This document shows positions 9,111 through 17,820 of a DNA stretch of 64,000 nucleotides, piece after piece; the first letter of the stretch is position 1; each line of letters opens with the position of its first letter. The notes under the pieces were generated by a model. That model was not told where the DNA came from. It ran no database searches and worked only from the letters and a program-made list of their open reading frames with translations. A program made the position numbers and the translations under genes. The DNA is from Palaeococcus ferrophilus DSM 13482 (lineage in GTDB: Archaea; Methanobacteriota_B; Thermococci; Thermococcales; Thermococcaceae), in assembly GCF_000966265.1 (NCBI RefSeq), contig NZ_LANF01000018.1, positions 99,759 to 163,758 of the forward strand, read 5' to 3'.

Positions 9111-9443
9111 TTAAATCGAAAACTTTGCGAGGTACTCCCTGAGTTTTTCCTCGTCTTCCCTGGCAACGACGCTCATGAGCTCTCCGAATTTCCGCTCTCC
9201 CATGGCTTTTTTGAGGTAGTAGTAAAGGTTCACCGCATCCTCGACGATCACGCTCTGTCTCCTGCCCTCGTGGGCGTAGAGCTCTATCAGCTTCATGTTC
9301 ATATCCTGGCTTACGAAGAGCGTTTTCTGCTTCTTGACTTTCTTGAGGTCCTTCTTTTTAGCCTCGCCCTCGATTTTAGCGGGTTTCGTGAGTTCATCAA
9401 TGGAACCGTCAAACAGCTTCGGGATTTTATCTCCTCTCGACAA
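9111..9443 (-). CDS. Ribbon-helix-helix-like partner of ParA
   Basis: A 110-residue basic protein. After a Lys-rich linker, residues about 40-85 (KTLFVSQDMNMKLIELYAHE and following VIVEDAVNLYYYL) fit a ribbon-helix-helix fold. It starts at TTG 9443 with GGTGAT before it and overlaps the parA gene by 17 bp, so it is probably the DNA-binding adaptor of that ATPase, the role ParB, ParR or AspA plays elsewhere. A 7-bp inverted repeat (CCAGCCC/GGGCTGG, 9049-9095) lies just past its stop, between the convergent genes. Function is inferred from structure pattern and context. Confidence 0.6.
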   Translation of the reverse strand: MSRGDKIPKLFDGSIDELTKPAKIEGEAKKKDLKKVKKQKTLFVSQDMNMKLIELYAHEGRRQSVIVEDAVNLYYYLKKAMGERKFGELMSVVAREDEEKLREYLAKFSI

Positions 9444-10200
9444 TTTCTATCACCTCACCTGCAAGCTTGGTAAACGCTTTGGCCGCTCTACCATCGCCAT
9501 CGAACTCAAAGATGCTCATCCCTTGGGCGTGGGCCTTCTCGAGGGCAACCGACTGCGGGATAGTCGTCAGAAGGGGCGCGTTTGGATAGGTCTCCCTGAG
9601 CTCCTGGAGCCGGGTCTTTGGGACTTTCGTCTGGCGGGTGAACTTGTTGGGGACTATGCCGAGGAGGGAGAGCCCCTCGTTCGTCTCCTCCTTTATCATC
9701 TTCATGAGGTTGAACATAAGCTGCATTCCTATTACGCCGAAGTAGCTGAGCTCAAGGGGTATCAGAACGTAGTCCGACGTTGTGAGGGAGTTAACCAGGA
9801 ATATGCCCATGCTCGGCGGGTTGTCTATGAGGACGTAGTCGTAGTCGGGGAGAACCGGCCTCAAAGCCTTCTCGAGCCTTCTCTCACGGTTGTAGGAGTT
9901 AATTATCTCTATCTCCTTCTGGGATAGGTTCAGGTGGGAGGGGATTATATGGATGTTCTCCCTCACAGGTATTATGGTGTCCTCGACGTTGCTCTCCTTT
10001 GTGAGAAGCGTGCCCACGTTGTTGTTTTCATATTCAAGAACCTTGAGCCCTATCAGGCCGAAGGTCAGGTTGAACTGAGGGTCAACATCAACGAGTAGTA
10101 CCCTCCGCCCCCGGTTGGCCAGCGCGTGGGCGAGGTTGAGGGTGAGGGTGGTCTTACCCACACCACCTTTCTGATTGGCTACACTAATGACCACTGCCAT
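9427..10200 (-). CDS. parA: ParA-family partition ATPase
   Basis: A 257-residue deviant Walker ATPase with N-terminal SVANQKGGVGKTTLTLNLAHAL, LLVDVDPQFNLT (Walker A') and YDYVLIDNPPSMG. It has the size and motif order of chromosomal and plasmid ParA/Soj proteins that position DNA or complexes on the nucleoid. GGTGG precedes the ATG. It is co-oriented behind ftsZ with 37 bp between them and overlaps an RHH gene, so it joins division and segregation functions in one transcription unit. Confidence 0.92.
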   Translation of the reverse strand: MAVVISVANQKGGVGKTTLTLNLAHALANRGRRVLLVDVDPQFNLTFGLIGLKVLEYENNNVGTLLTKESNVEDTIIPVRENIHIIPSHLNLSQKEIEIINSYNRERRLEKALRPVLPDYDYVLIDNPPSMGIFLVNSLTTSDYVLIPLELSYFGVIGMQLMFNLMKMIKEETNEGLSLLGIVPNKFTRQTKVPKTRLQELRETYPNAPLLTTIPQSVALEKAHAQGMSIFEFDGDGRAAKAFTKLAGEVIEIVERR

Positions 10201-10237
10201 CTCGTGCCACCGCTGAAGTTAATGTTAAAGAAGGAAA

Positions 10238-11452
10238 TCAAAGGTCCGGTATGTTATCGAACCTGTAAACCCTCCTCTGCGGGTAGAGAGGCTTCATCTC
10301 GTCGTCGTAGAAGTCGCGGTTGAACTCGATGTCAACGTTTCCGTAGCTCGGGGTGTATGTTATCTCCTTCGGGGCCTCGGGTATGACGCTGTTCTCCTCC
10401 TGTAGGGCCTCCTGGCTTCCGTAGACGTATGGGCTCCTCACGCCGGTCATTATCACCATAACGCGGACGTAGCCCTCAAGCTCCTCGTCTATCCTGGCCC
10501 CCCAGATGACCTCGCTCCTCGCACCGAGCCTCTTGTTGACCTCCTCCATGGCGCGGTTGATCTCCTCGAGCTTGACGTCGGGCCCCATGGTGAAGTGTAC
10601 CAGGGCGGCCTTTCCACCGTCATACTCAACGTCGAGCATCCTGTTGTTGAGGGCATCGAGAACGGCATCAACGGCCCTGTTCTTCGAGTTGCTCTCGCCT
10701 ATACCTATGAGGGCCGTGCCGCCCTTCTTCATGACGGTGTAAACGTCGGCGTAGTCTATGTTGACCATTGAGTCCTGGTTGATGGTTTCGCTCAGCCCCT
10801 TAACCATCCGCGCGATGACCTCGTCGGCAACGCGGAAGGCCTGCGTTATCGGGAGGTTGGGAACCAGGTCAAGGAGCTTGTTGTTATCAACGACAATAAC
10901 CGTATCGGCGTACTTCATGAGCTCCTTGACACCGGCCCTTGCTTTGTCAAGCTTTATCTGGCCCTCCATTTTGAAGGGGAAGGTCACAACGCCAACGACA
11001 AGGGGCTCCTGAAGCCTTCCGCTGTTCTTAGCGACTTCCTTGGTGACCCTCGCGACCACGGGGGCGGCACCCGTTCCGGTACCTCCACCCATTCCCGCGG
11101 TTATGAATACGAGGTCTGTGTCCTTAACAACGTCGGCAATCTCCTGGGCGCTCGCCTCGGCGGCCCTGTAGGCCACCATAGGACTCCCTCCGGCGCCCTT
11201 TCCATAGGTTATGTTCGGGCCGAGGAGGATTTTCCTGTCGGCTTTGGTCCTCTGGAGCTGCTGGGAGTCGGTGTTCATGGCTATAAGCTCCGCACCATTG
11301 ACACCGATGTCATAGAGCCTCGTTATCGTGTTGTTACCGCTCCCACCAACTCCAATCACCTTTATGTTTACAGGACTCCTTTCCCTACTTCCCTCGTTAC
11401 CCTCATCGTCGAAGATATTCAAACCAGCCTGCTCAAGCAGCTTAAACACCAT
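10238..11452 (-). CDS. ftsZ: Cell division protein FtsZ
   Basis: A tubulin-superfamily GTPase of 404 residues that forms the division ring. It has the N-terminal [17 protein letters not shown], the tubulin signature [14 protein letters not shown] and the T7-loop segment NIDYADV. The first 25 residues are a poorly conserved leader and the C-terminus ends in a short tail ([10 protein letters not shown]) that could recruit partners. The start ATG follows GGGGGT. Upstream is a short RHH gene and downstream parA, all on the minus strand. Which archaeal FtsZ paralogue this is cannot be settled from motifs alone. Confidence 0.95.
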   Translation of the reverse strand: MVFKLLEQAGLNIFDDEGNEGSRERSPVNIKVIGVGGSGNNTITRLYDIGVNGAELIAMNTDSQQLQRTKADRKILLGPNITYGKGAGGSPMVAYRAAEASAQEIADVVKDTDLVFITAGMGGGTGTGAAPVVARVTKEVAKNSGRLQEPLVVGVVTFPFKMEGQIKLDKARAGVKELMKYADTVIVVDNNKLLDLVPNLPITQAFRVADEVIARMVKGLSETINQDSMVNIDYADVYTVMKKGGTALIGIGESNSKNRAVDAVLDALNNRMLDVEYDGGKAALVHFTMGPDVKLEEINRAMEEVNKRLGARSEVIWGARIDEELEGYVRVMVIMTGVRSPYVYGSQEALQEENSVIPEAPKEITYTPSYGNVDIEFNRDFYDDEMKPLYPQRRVYRFDNIPDL

Positions 11453-11472
11453 CCCCTATACCCCCGTTACTT

Positions 11473-11664
11473 TTAATCTACGATATAGTCTGGCTTTTCC
11501 TCGCCAATCTCTGTTTGGTAGAGCTCTCTCCTGACCAGATCGCGTATCGCCACCCTTATGGCCTCGCTCCTGTTGGGGTACACCCCACGCTTAACAAGTA
11601 TATCAAGGGCGTTGATGAGGTTCTGGGGCAGCTGGACGCTGATGATGCGCATGTTTCGTGCCAT
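11473..11664 (-). CDS. CopG/RHH-family DNA-binding protein
   Basis: A 63-residue ribbon-helix-helix protein: RIISVQLPQNLINALDILV forms the strand and first helix, NRSEAIRVAIRDLV the second helix. I chose ATG 11664 (GGTGG before it) over the ATG at 11706, which sits too close to the TATA-like TATTTAA near 11715. It ends 20 bp before ftsZ and is probably co-transcribed with it, so it may regulate the ftsZ-parA unit. That role is inference. Confidence 0.8.
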   Translation of the reverse strand: MARNMRIISVQLPQNLINALDILVKRGVYPNRSEAIRVAIRDLVRRELYQTEIGEEKPDYIVD

Positions 11665-11758
11665 GTTGAAGCCACCGTAGACGATTGCTAATATGCTAAT
11701 GGCCATTATGTAGTTAAATACTTTTTTGTCTCCGTTAATACTATGATAATATCAATTT

Positions 11759-11803
11759 CAAAAAATTTAAGAAAATTATCCAATTAAACAAAAAATTTAA
11801 GAA
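11759..11803. repeat. 15-bp direct repeat pair in an AT-rich intergenic segment
   Basis: CAAAAAATTTAAGAA occurs at 11759-11773 and again at 11789-11803, exactly 30 bp apart, followed by the inverted repeat GAAC-ATTT-GTTC (11801-11812). The segment lies between the divergent RHH/ftsZ unit and the Cgi121 gene, upstream of the latter's TATA box (TTATAAAG near 11830). It could be a regulator site or intrinsically bent DNA. Confidence 0.5.
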
Positions 11804-11869
11804 CATTTGTTCTGAAAACCTGCAAAAAGTGTTATAAAGCCCGACGAAAAAGAAGGTTTTGGTGAGGCT

Positions 11870-12289
11870 ATGAGAACAATTAAAGGCACCTACGGGGAGA
11901 TTTTGGTTACGAAGGTTACGGTAGATAAACCCTCAAAAATTTTTGAAAAACTTGGGGATAGGGTCCAGATAGTTAACGTTCCATGCTGGAAACATGCCGT
12001 TTTCGGTACCATACTCGCACTAAAATCATTCGAAAGGGGAACAAACCATGCGAGGACGCTCAAAGGGGAGATTCTTTTGAGGCTCGCCGGGACGCTTCAG
12101 ATAAAGGAGGCCATTGAAAAAGTGGGGGCGAGGGAGGGGCAGAACTACCTCGTTGCTATCAACCTAACCCCCGGGGAAGTGAGGGCGCTGATGGAAGAGC
12201 TCGACCTCAGGGAGGTGCCCATGGAGGACTGCAACCCGGAGAGTCTGAGGGATTACTTCGAGCTCTCGGCAATGGTGGAAGTGCTTTAA
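11870..12289 (+). CDS. cgi121: KEOPS complex subunit Cgi121
   Basis: A 139-residue protein resembling Cgi121/TPRKB, the KEOPS subunit that binds the Bud32 kinase and the tRNA 3' end during t6A modification of tRNA. The recognisable stretch is ARTLKGEILLRLAGTLQIKE followed by AIEKVGAREG, with a C-terminal AMVEVL strand. It is transcribed alone from an AT-rich promoter with GGTGA before the ATG. No other KEOPS gene lies nearby. Codons in the first third are visibly AT-richer than in neighbouring genes. Confidence 0.8.
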   Translation: MRTIKGTYGEILVTKVTVDKPSKIFEKLGDRVQIVNVPCWKHAVFGTILALKSFERGTNHARTLKGEILLRLAGTLQIKEAIEKVGAREGQNYLVAINLTPGEVRALMEELDLREVPMEDCNPESLRDYFELSAMVEVL

Positions 12290-12444
12290 GTACGCCTTCG
12301 GAAATATCGCCAGGATGCGGACTTAAACCCGGATTATGGCCCAATCTTTGAATCATTTTCGGAGAAACCCCAATATTTCCTAAGCGGTTTTCAATAAACT
12401 TTATAAGAAACTTCCCTCACCTTTCCATGCTCGAGGTGATGCTC

Positions 12445-13620
12445 ATGAAGTATAAGAAGCGCAAGTACTTCCTCGCTGGAAGGATAAACATGATACAGCG
12501 CTCCAAAATTAGGGAGCTCTTCGAGATGGCCTCCAAAATGAAGGACGTCATTTCCCTGGGGATAGGTGAGCCCGATTTTGACACACCCCAGAATATAAAA
12601 GAGGCCGCCAAGAGGGCCATTGACGAGGGTTACACTCACTACACCCCCAACGCGGGAATACCGGAGTTTAGGGATGCCATAGCCGAGTACTACAAAAAAT
12701 TCTACGGTGTTGAAGTTCCCGATGACCACGTCATAGTTACGGCCGGTGCTTACGAAGCCACCTACCTGGCGTTTGAGGCCCTTCTCGAGGATGGGGACGA
12801 GGTGATAATCCCGGACCCGGCCTTTGTTTCTTACATGGAGGACGCCAAACTGGCGGAGGCCAAACCCGTGAGGCTGCCCCTCCGTGAGGAGAACGGCTTT
12901 CAGCCGGATCCCGACGAGCTCCTCGAGCTTGTGAGCAAGAGGACGAGGGTCATCGTCATGAACTATCCCAACAACCCAACCGGCGCGACCCTCGACGAGG
13001 AAGTGGCAAGGGCCGTTGCCGACATAGCCGAGGACTACAACATCTACATCCTCAGCGACGAGCCCTACGAGCACTTCCTCTACGACGGTGCCAAACACCA
13101 GCCAATGGTGAAGTACGCACCCTACAATACTATTCTGGCCAACAGCTTCTCCAAGACCTTCGCCATGACCGGGTGGAGGCTCGGCTTCACCATCGCACCG
13201 GAGGAGATAATTAGGGACATGATAAAGCTCCACGCCTACATACTCGGAAACGTCACCTCTTTCATCCAGATAGCTGGAATAGAGGCCCTCCGCGCCAAGG
13301 AGAGCTGGGAGGCCGTCGAGAAGATGAGAAGGACGTACGAGGAGAGGAGAAACCTTGTGCTCCAGCACCTCAGGGAGATGCCCCACATAAGTGCCTTTGA
13401 GCCGAAGGGGGCCTTCTACATCTTCGCCAACATCAGGGATACGGGAATGAAAAGCGAGGAGTTCGCCAAGTGGCTCCTCCAGGAAGCGGGGGTAGTGGTC
13501 ATCCCCGGAACGGCCTTCGGAAAGCAGGGAGAGGGATACGTCAGGATAAGCTACGCAACCAAGAGGGAACTCCTCATCGAGGCCATGGAGAGGATGAAAA
13601 AAGCTCTTGAGTCCCTTTGA
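12445..13620 (+). CDS. Class I PLP-dependent aminotransferase (aromatic/aspartate type)
   Basis: A 391-residue fold-type I aminotransferase. Visible motifs are SLGIGEPDFDTP, GYTHYTPNAGIPEFRDAIA, NYPNNPTGA, the PLP lysine in NSFSKTFAMTGWRLGF and the carboxylate-binding Arg in GYVRISYAT. It closely follows the pattern of the Pyrococcus aromatic aminotransferases, but broad specificity for Asp, Ala or aromatic amino acids is possible. GGTGAT is spaced four bases before ATG 12445; in-frame ATGs at 12427 and 12439 are rejected. A TATA-like CTTTATAAG lies near 12400. Confidence 0.9.
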   Translation: MKYKKRKYFLAGRINMIQRSKIRELFEMASKMKDVISLGIGEPDFDTPQNIKEAAKRAIDEGYTHYTPNAGIPEFRDAIAEYYKKFYGVEVPDDHVIVTAGAYEATYLAFEALLEDGDEVIIPDPAFVSYMEDAKLAEAKPVRLPLREENGFQPDPDELLELVSKRTRVIVMNYPNNPTGATLDEEVARAVADIAEDYNIYILSDEPYEHFLYDGAKHQPMVKYAPYNTILANSFSKTFAMTGWRLGFTIAPEEIIRDMIKLHAYILGNVTSFIQIAGIEALRAKESWEAVEKMRRTYEERRNLVLQHLREMPHISAFEPKGAFYIFANIRDTGMKSEEFAKWLLQEAGVVVIPGTAFGKQGEGYVRISYATKRELLIEAMERMKKALESL

Positions 13621-13644
13621 CCCTTTTCTTTTGAGGGATGCAGA

Positions 13645-13908
13645 ATGCAGGAGGTACTCTACGTCCTCGTGGCGATATTCCTTGCGGAACTTGGGGACAA
13701 GACCCAGCTTGCCACGATGGCCTTCGCGGCCAAGTACGGCTGGGTCAAGGCCTTCGTGGGGGCAGTTGTTGGACTCGCCCTCGTGAACCTCATTGGGGCG
13801 TTCATCGGTGACAGAATCGGTGATGCCCTTCCCCTCGAGATGATCCACAAAGGGGCGGGGGTAATATTCATCGTGTTTGGAATACTCATGCTGCTTGGAA
13901 AAATGTGA
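13645..13908 (+). CDS. TMEM165/GDT1 (UPF0016) family membrane protein
   Basis: A three-helix membrane protein of 87 residues with the family motif ELGDKTQ (E-x-G-D-K-T) near residue 14. Family members transport Mn2+ or Ca2+; eukaryotic forms carry two such repeats. This is the single-repeat form, which probably works as a homo-oligomer. The usual second copy is not adjacent: the next gene, 9 bp on, is an MFS carrier. Confidence 0.85.
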   Translation: MQEVLYVLVAIFLAELGDKTQLATMAFAAKYGWVKAFVGAVVGLALVNLIGAFIGDRIGDALPLEMIHKGAGVIFIVFGILMLLGKM

Positions 13909-13917
13909 GGTGGGAAA

Positions 13918-15117
13918 ATGAAGCGCTGGAAAACCGTCATCCTGGACACGCTCGTTATGACGGCCGGATTTGGGACGCTGAGCATGATGGGCGTTGCAAA
14001 ACCCGACATAATCAGCCACTTTGGAATAAGCGGCTCGGCCTATGATCTCCAGCACGTTGCCTACGTCTTCGGTCTCTTCATCGCCTTCCTTCTCGGGCAC
14101 ACGAAGCTCTACGAGGGGAGCTTCAAGAGGAGCGTTGCGATAGCCCTCAGCTGGGCCGCGATCCCACAGCTCATCATACCCTACGTGGGCAACTGGTACG
14201 TTGTTGTCGCCCTCCGCTTCATCCAGGGTTTCGTCGTTACACTCGTCCCGCTCTTCAGCACGCAGATAGCGCGCTTCTTTGTGGCCGAGAGACCCTTCGC
14301 CAAGGGCATAATCCTCTCCGGAATCTTCTGGGGTGGCGTCTTCGGGAGCATGAGCGCCCGCTACCTCGTGGAAGCGGTTGGCTGGAAGATGGGGTTTGTG
14401 ATAACTTCCCTCGTCATGTACGCCGTCTTGCTCATCTGGTGGCTCCTCGTTGAGGACTTCGAGGTCGTTCACGAGAAGGGGAGCGAGAAGGTCAACATAT
14501 GGAAGATGCCCTTCACCTGGGTGCTTGGTCTGACTTTCTTCCCGGCCCTCTGGGTCATATTCACCATAATCGGCTTCTCCGCGAGCCTTGGCTACGACCT
14601 TGGCTGGACCAAGGAGCACGTCTCGAACCTCAGCACCACCCTCAACGTCTCGAAGGCCCTCTGGTCAATCGTTATGGGCTTCGTTGGATTCCAGCTCTCG
14701 AAGAAGAACCCCACCGCGAGGGGCCTCTTCAAGGCCATCGTGCAGGTCATGATAGTCTCCTACGGGATAGCCTTCATAGGATTGGCCATCTACTCAAGGG
14801 CTATGCTGGCCGGGAACTACGGCATGGCCCTCGCGAGTGTTGTGCTCGTTGGTGCCCTTCAGGGGACGGGGCCGGCTTTCTGGACGAGTGCCCCCGCCAC
14901 CTATCCAAAGCGCATCTATCCGAGGGCTTCCTTCGCCCTGGGCCTCATCTCAAATTCAGCAAACGCCGTGGCACCCTCCGTCACCGAGGCTTTGGCTTCC
15001 ATAAGCGAGGGCCTTGCCCTCGGTGAGCTCACCGCGATGCCCCTCCTCGGCATCCTGACGCTCGTTATCGTTTCAAGGATGAGGCTTCCCGTGGAGGAGC
15101 TGGGGGATGAGGCTTAA
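13918..15117 (+). CDS. MFS transporter
   Basis: A polytopic membrane protein of 399 residues with about 12 predicted hydrophobic helices and the major-facilitator pattern; loop segments include GHTKLYEGSFKR and QLSKKNPTARG. The second half has NSANAVAPSVTEALASI, a typical late-helix sequence. Substrate is not evident. GAGGTG lies before the ATG. It overlaps the next small membrane-protein gene by 11 bp, so the pair is probably co-expressed. Confidence 0.85.
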   Translation: MKRWKTVILDTLVMTAGFGTLSMMGVAKPDIISHFGISGSAYDLQHVAYVFGLFIAFLLGHTKLYEGSFKRSVAIALSWAAIPQLIIPYVGNWYVVVALRFIQGFVVTLVPLFSTQIARFFVAERPFAKGIILSGIFWGGVFGSMSARYLVEAVGWKMGFVITSLVMYAVLLIWWLLVEDFEVVHEKGSEKVNIWKMPFTWVLGLTFFPALWVIFTIIGFSASLGYDLGWTKEHVSNLSTTLNVSKALWSIVMGFVGFQLSKKNPTARGLFKAIVQVMIVSYGIAFIGLAIYSRAMLAGNYGMALASVVLVGALQGTGPAFWTSAPATYPKRIYPRASFALGLISNSANAVAPSVTEALASISEGLALGELTAMPLLGILTLVIVSRMRLPVEELGDEA

Positions 15118-15427
15118 ACCCGTTGTTTTCTCCGTTTTTCTCCTCCTTTCGATTTACTTTCTCGGCATAGGCGTCCTGAGCTACGGGGAGCGCTTTACGT
15201 TCGCCGGCTATATTGTGGTGGCGCTCATGCACCTGGCGGTGGGAGTTGGGATACTTCGGAACAGCAACGCGCTCCGCCAGCTTGGCTCGTACTTCCTGCT
15301 TCTCGACTTCCTATTCGGCCTGCTCTGGACGCTCATAGGTGAGAGGACCGCCCTCGTGATAATGTTCGTCTCCGCCCTTGCCCTCGTCCTCGTGACGAGC
15401 GACGAGCTCAGGAAGGAGATGTATTAA
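15107..15427 (+). CDS. Small four-helix membrane protein
   Basis: A 106-residue protein with four hydrophobic helices and no recognised domain. It overlaps the end of the MFS gene by 11 bp. Its middle (HLAVGVGILRNSNALRQLG, then LLDFLFGLLWTLIG) resembles the small membrane protein at 16398, which is also coupled to an MFS gene. The two are probably paralogues and may be accessory subunits of the carriers; that is inference from position and pattern. Confidence 0.7.
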   Translation: MRLKPVVFSVFLLLSIYFLGIGVLSYGERFTFAGYIVVALMHLAVGVGILRNSNALRQLGSYFLLLDFLFGLLWTLIGERTALVIMFVSALALVLVTSDELRKEMY

Positions 15428-15503
15428 TACTCATTGATGGGTAATATTGCCTCTAACGAAACATTTATTAAGCGTTTCCCCGAGGGGCCCACGGTGATGG
15501 GGA

Positions 15504-16401
15504 ATGAACGTGTTTAACAACACCATGGATCTATACGAGAAGTACAAGCCCACCCCCCTGGTCAGGCTCTCAGCGGAGAGGGGGGATGTCTTTTGCCAAG
15601 CTGGAGTTCTTTAACCCCTTCAGCAGGAGCATAAAGGACAGAACTGCTTTTAACATGCTTTCACGTGCCCTTGAACGCGGGAACATAAACAGCGCGGCCC
15701 TTTTTGAGGCGAGCTCCGGCAACACCAGCGTCTCCCTCGCCGCGCTCAGCAACGTCCTGGGGATAGAGTTCAGGGCTTACCTGCCGAAGCCAACGCCGAA
15801 GGCAACACAGGTTCTCCTGAAGGTTCTTGGGGCGGAAGTGGTCGTCACGGACTTCGAGACCATAAGCCCTGAGATGGTCGAGTTTGTAAAGGAGGAGGCC
15901 AGAAAGGCAGGTGCGGCGAACCTCAACCAGTTCGAGAACGACGACAACTTCGATGTTCACTACCGAGTCACGGCGAGGGAGATTGAGGAACAGCTGAGGA
16001 GCGTAGGGAAGAAACCGGACGTTCTGATAGCTGGCATCGGAACCTCGGGCCACATAGCGGGGCTCGCGAAGTACCTCAAGGAGCGCCACGGCACGGAGGT
16101 CATTGGAGTTATCCCCGCGGAGGGGGAGAAGATTCCGGGCATCAAGAGGATAAACGGCCAGAAGTGGTATTCCCGCTCGATGGTGGACCGTATTGTGGAG
16201 GTAACGAGAAAGGAAGCCATCGAAGGGTCCATAAGCGTTGCCCGAAGGGACGGCCTTCTAATTGGCCTCAGCTCCGGAGCGGTGGTCAAAGCCTACGAGA
16301 GGGTTTCGGAGGAGCTCGATGGCACCCACGTCCTCATCTTCCCGGACGATGGGTTTAAATACGTGGAGGTCTTTGAGAGCTATCTGGGTGCGAAGACGTG
16401 A
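15504..16401 (+). pseudogene. Cysteine synthase-like PLP enzyme, frameshifted by one base
   Basis: The gene starts at ATG 15504 (GGTGAT five bases before) and reads MDLYEKYKPTPLVRLSAERG, the expected N-terminus of the cysteine synthase/sulfhydrylase family, but ends at TAA 15612 after the T-run TTTT (15591-15594). The next frame continues exactly as the family should: FAKLEFFNPFSRSIKDR, with the PLP lysine in SIKDR, then SSGNTSVSLA, GIGTSGHIAGLA and LIGLSSGAV. Removing one T restores about 299 residues. It could be a sequencing error, a real mutation or, less likely, recoding. O-acetylserine or O-phosphoserine sulfhydrylase activity is plausible. Confidence 0.85.
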
Positions 16402-16721
16402 GGATAGCCGTTTATCTGCTCGCCCTTCAGGGTTTTTTCTCCCTTTACTACTTTCAGAAGACCTTCTTCTACGCGTATCTTGTCTTTGGACTCCTGAACC
16501 TTGTCCTCGCCGTCGGGCTCGTGAGGCGCTCGAAGCGAATAGCGAAAGCGGCCCTGCTCTACAAGGGGCTCGACCTCTTCCTGGCGATACTGATGCTCAT
16601 GACGGGCGTGGTTCTTCAGGGGGTCAACGCACTGCTGGACATAGTGATCATCCACGACATACTCGGCTCGGAGATGTTCCAGGGACGGGAGGGAGAGATG
16701 GAGGATGGGGAAGCGGATTAG
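16398..16721 (+). CDS. Small four-helix membrane protein
   Basis: A 107-residue protein with four hydrophobic helices and an acidic tail (GREGEMEDGEAD). It starts at GTG 16398, overlapping the previous gene's stop (GTGA), and overlaps the following MFS gene by 17 bp. Its NLVLAVGLVRRSKRIAKAALL and GLDLFLAILMLMTG match the small protein at 15107 in order and spacing. No enzymatic motif is visible. Confidence 0.7.
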   Translation: MRIAVYLLALQGFFSLYYFQKTFFYAYLVFGLLNLVLAVGLVRRSKRIAKAALLYKGLDLFLAILMLMTGVVLQGVNALLDIVIIHDILGSEMFQGREGEMEDGEAD

Positions 16722-17820
16722 TGGTGTCCACTTTCTCCTCCTTGCCGGCTTTCTCGCCATCCTCGGCTCGACGATGAGCAAGTCCCCGACGCTCCCCCTC
16801 TACGCCGAGAGCCTCGGGCTGGGCAGAAGTGATATAGGCCTCGTGGCGGCGGCGTCCACCGTGACCGGAATCCTCGTGAACTTCTCCTCCGGCCTTCTCA
16901 GCGATCTCTACGGGAGGAGAAAGCTTCTGATCGCTGGAGGCTTCGTCTTCCTAAGCGCGCCTCTGCTCTACTTCCTCGCGGACGACGCGCTCACCCTCGC
17001 CCTCGTCAGGGTTTACTACGGCGTCGCCACCGCGATATTCGTTCCGGTTTCGTTCGCCCTCGTAAGCGACCTCTATCCGGACAGAAAGGGGACGTTCATG
17101 GGCTTTCTGAGTTCAGCAACGCTGGCCGGCAGGGCGCTGGCGCCCCTTCTGGCGGGGAGCATAATATACTTCCTCGGCTTCCCGGTTGTCTTCCTCCTCT
17201 GCTCCATCACTGGCATGGTGGTCTTCCTGCTCTCCTTCAGGTTTCCGGATACCGGAAGGGAGCTGGAGAAGTTCGAGCTCACTTTCAGTAAAGACCTCCT
17301 CATCATCGGCCTGCTCGATGCGTCCGTCTACATGGCATACCAGGGAATAGAGACGTTCCTGCCGCTCTTCTACTACCTTCAGGGCAGGGCGTGGCTCTCC
17401 GGGTTAATCCTCACACTTGAAATCTCGATAATGGCCGTCGTGAAGCCCTACGCGGGCTACCTCAGCGACAGAATCGGGAGGAGAAAGCCGATAATAATAG
17501 GAATGGCTATGGTTGGCCTGGCGGCCTTCGCTTTCGCCTTTGCCAGTTCCCTCTGGGCAATCGTGGCCGGAGCAATAATCTTCTCGATCGGGGCGTCGGT
17601 GAGCGAGGCCTCCACCAAACCCCTCGCCACAGAAATATCGAGGCTTCGCGGAACCGCCCTCGGCTTCCTGGAGAGCATAAAGGACATCGGGCAGGCGGCA
17701 GGACCGGTCCTCATAGGCTTCCTCGGCATTAGAATGGGCTTCCTCTTCGTTGGGGTCTTTGGTATACTATCCATTGGTGCTTTTCTAATGGGGCGGGGGA
17801 GGGTTGGTGATGAGGGGTAA
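16705..17820 (+). CDS. MFS transporter
   Basis: A 371-residue major facilitator with about 12 hydrophobic segments. It shows the loop 2-3 signature GLLSDLYGRRKLL (G-x-L-x-D-x-x-G-R-[KR]) and its repeat GYLSDRIGRRKPI in the second half, the drug/sugar efflux pattern. The substrate is unknown. It is coupled to the small membrane protein upstream and overlaps the short secreted-type gene downstream by 11 bp. Confidence 0.9.
   Translation: MGKRISGVHFLLLAGFLAILGSTMSKSPTLPLYAESLGLGRSDIGLVAAASTVTGILVNFSSGLLSDLYGRRKLLIAGGFVFLSAPLLYFLADDALTLALVRVYYGVATAIFVPVSFALVSDLYPDRKGTFMGFLSSATLAGRALAPLLAGSIIYFLGFPVVFLLCSITGMVVFLLSFRFPDTGRELEKFELTFSKDLLIIGLLDASVYMAYQGIETFLPLFYYLQGRAWLSGLILTLEISIMAVVKPYAGYLSDRIGRRKPIIIGMAMVGLAAFAFAFASSLWAIVAGAIIFSIGASVSEASTKPLATEISRLRGTALGFLESIKDIGQAAGPVLIGFLGIRMGFLFVGVFGILSIGAFLMGRGRVGDEG

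Noticed and set aside
12391..14619. A 742-codon open frame on the minus strand opposite the aminotransferase and MFS genes
   Set aside because: It is antisense to three well-supported genes, has no family motif or ribosome site, and such long antisense frames are common under GC-rich codon bias.
15591..15594. Programmed frameshifting in the cysteine synthase-like gene
   Set aside because: The T-run is short, there is no evident stimulatory structure, and two other single-base gains occur in the window, so error or mutation is more economical.
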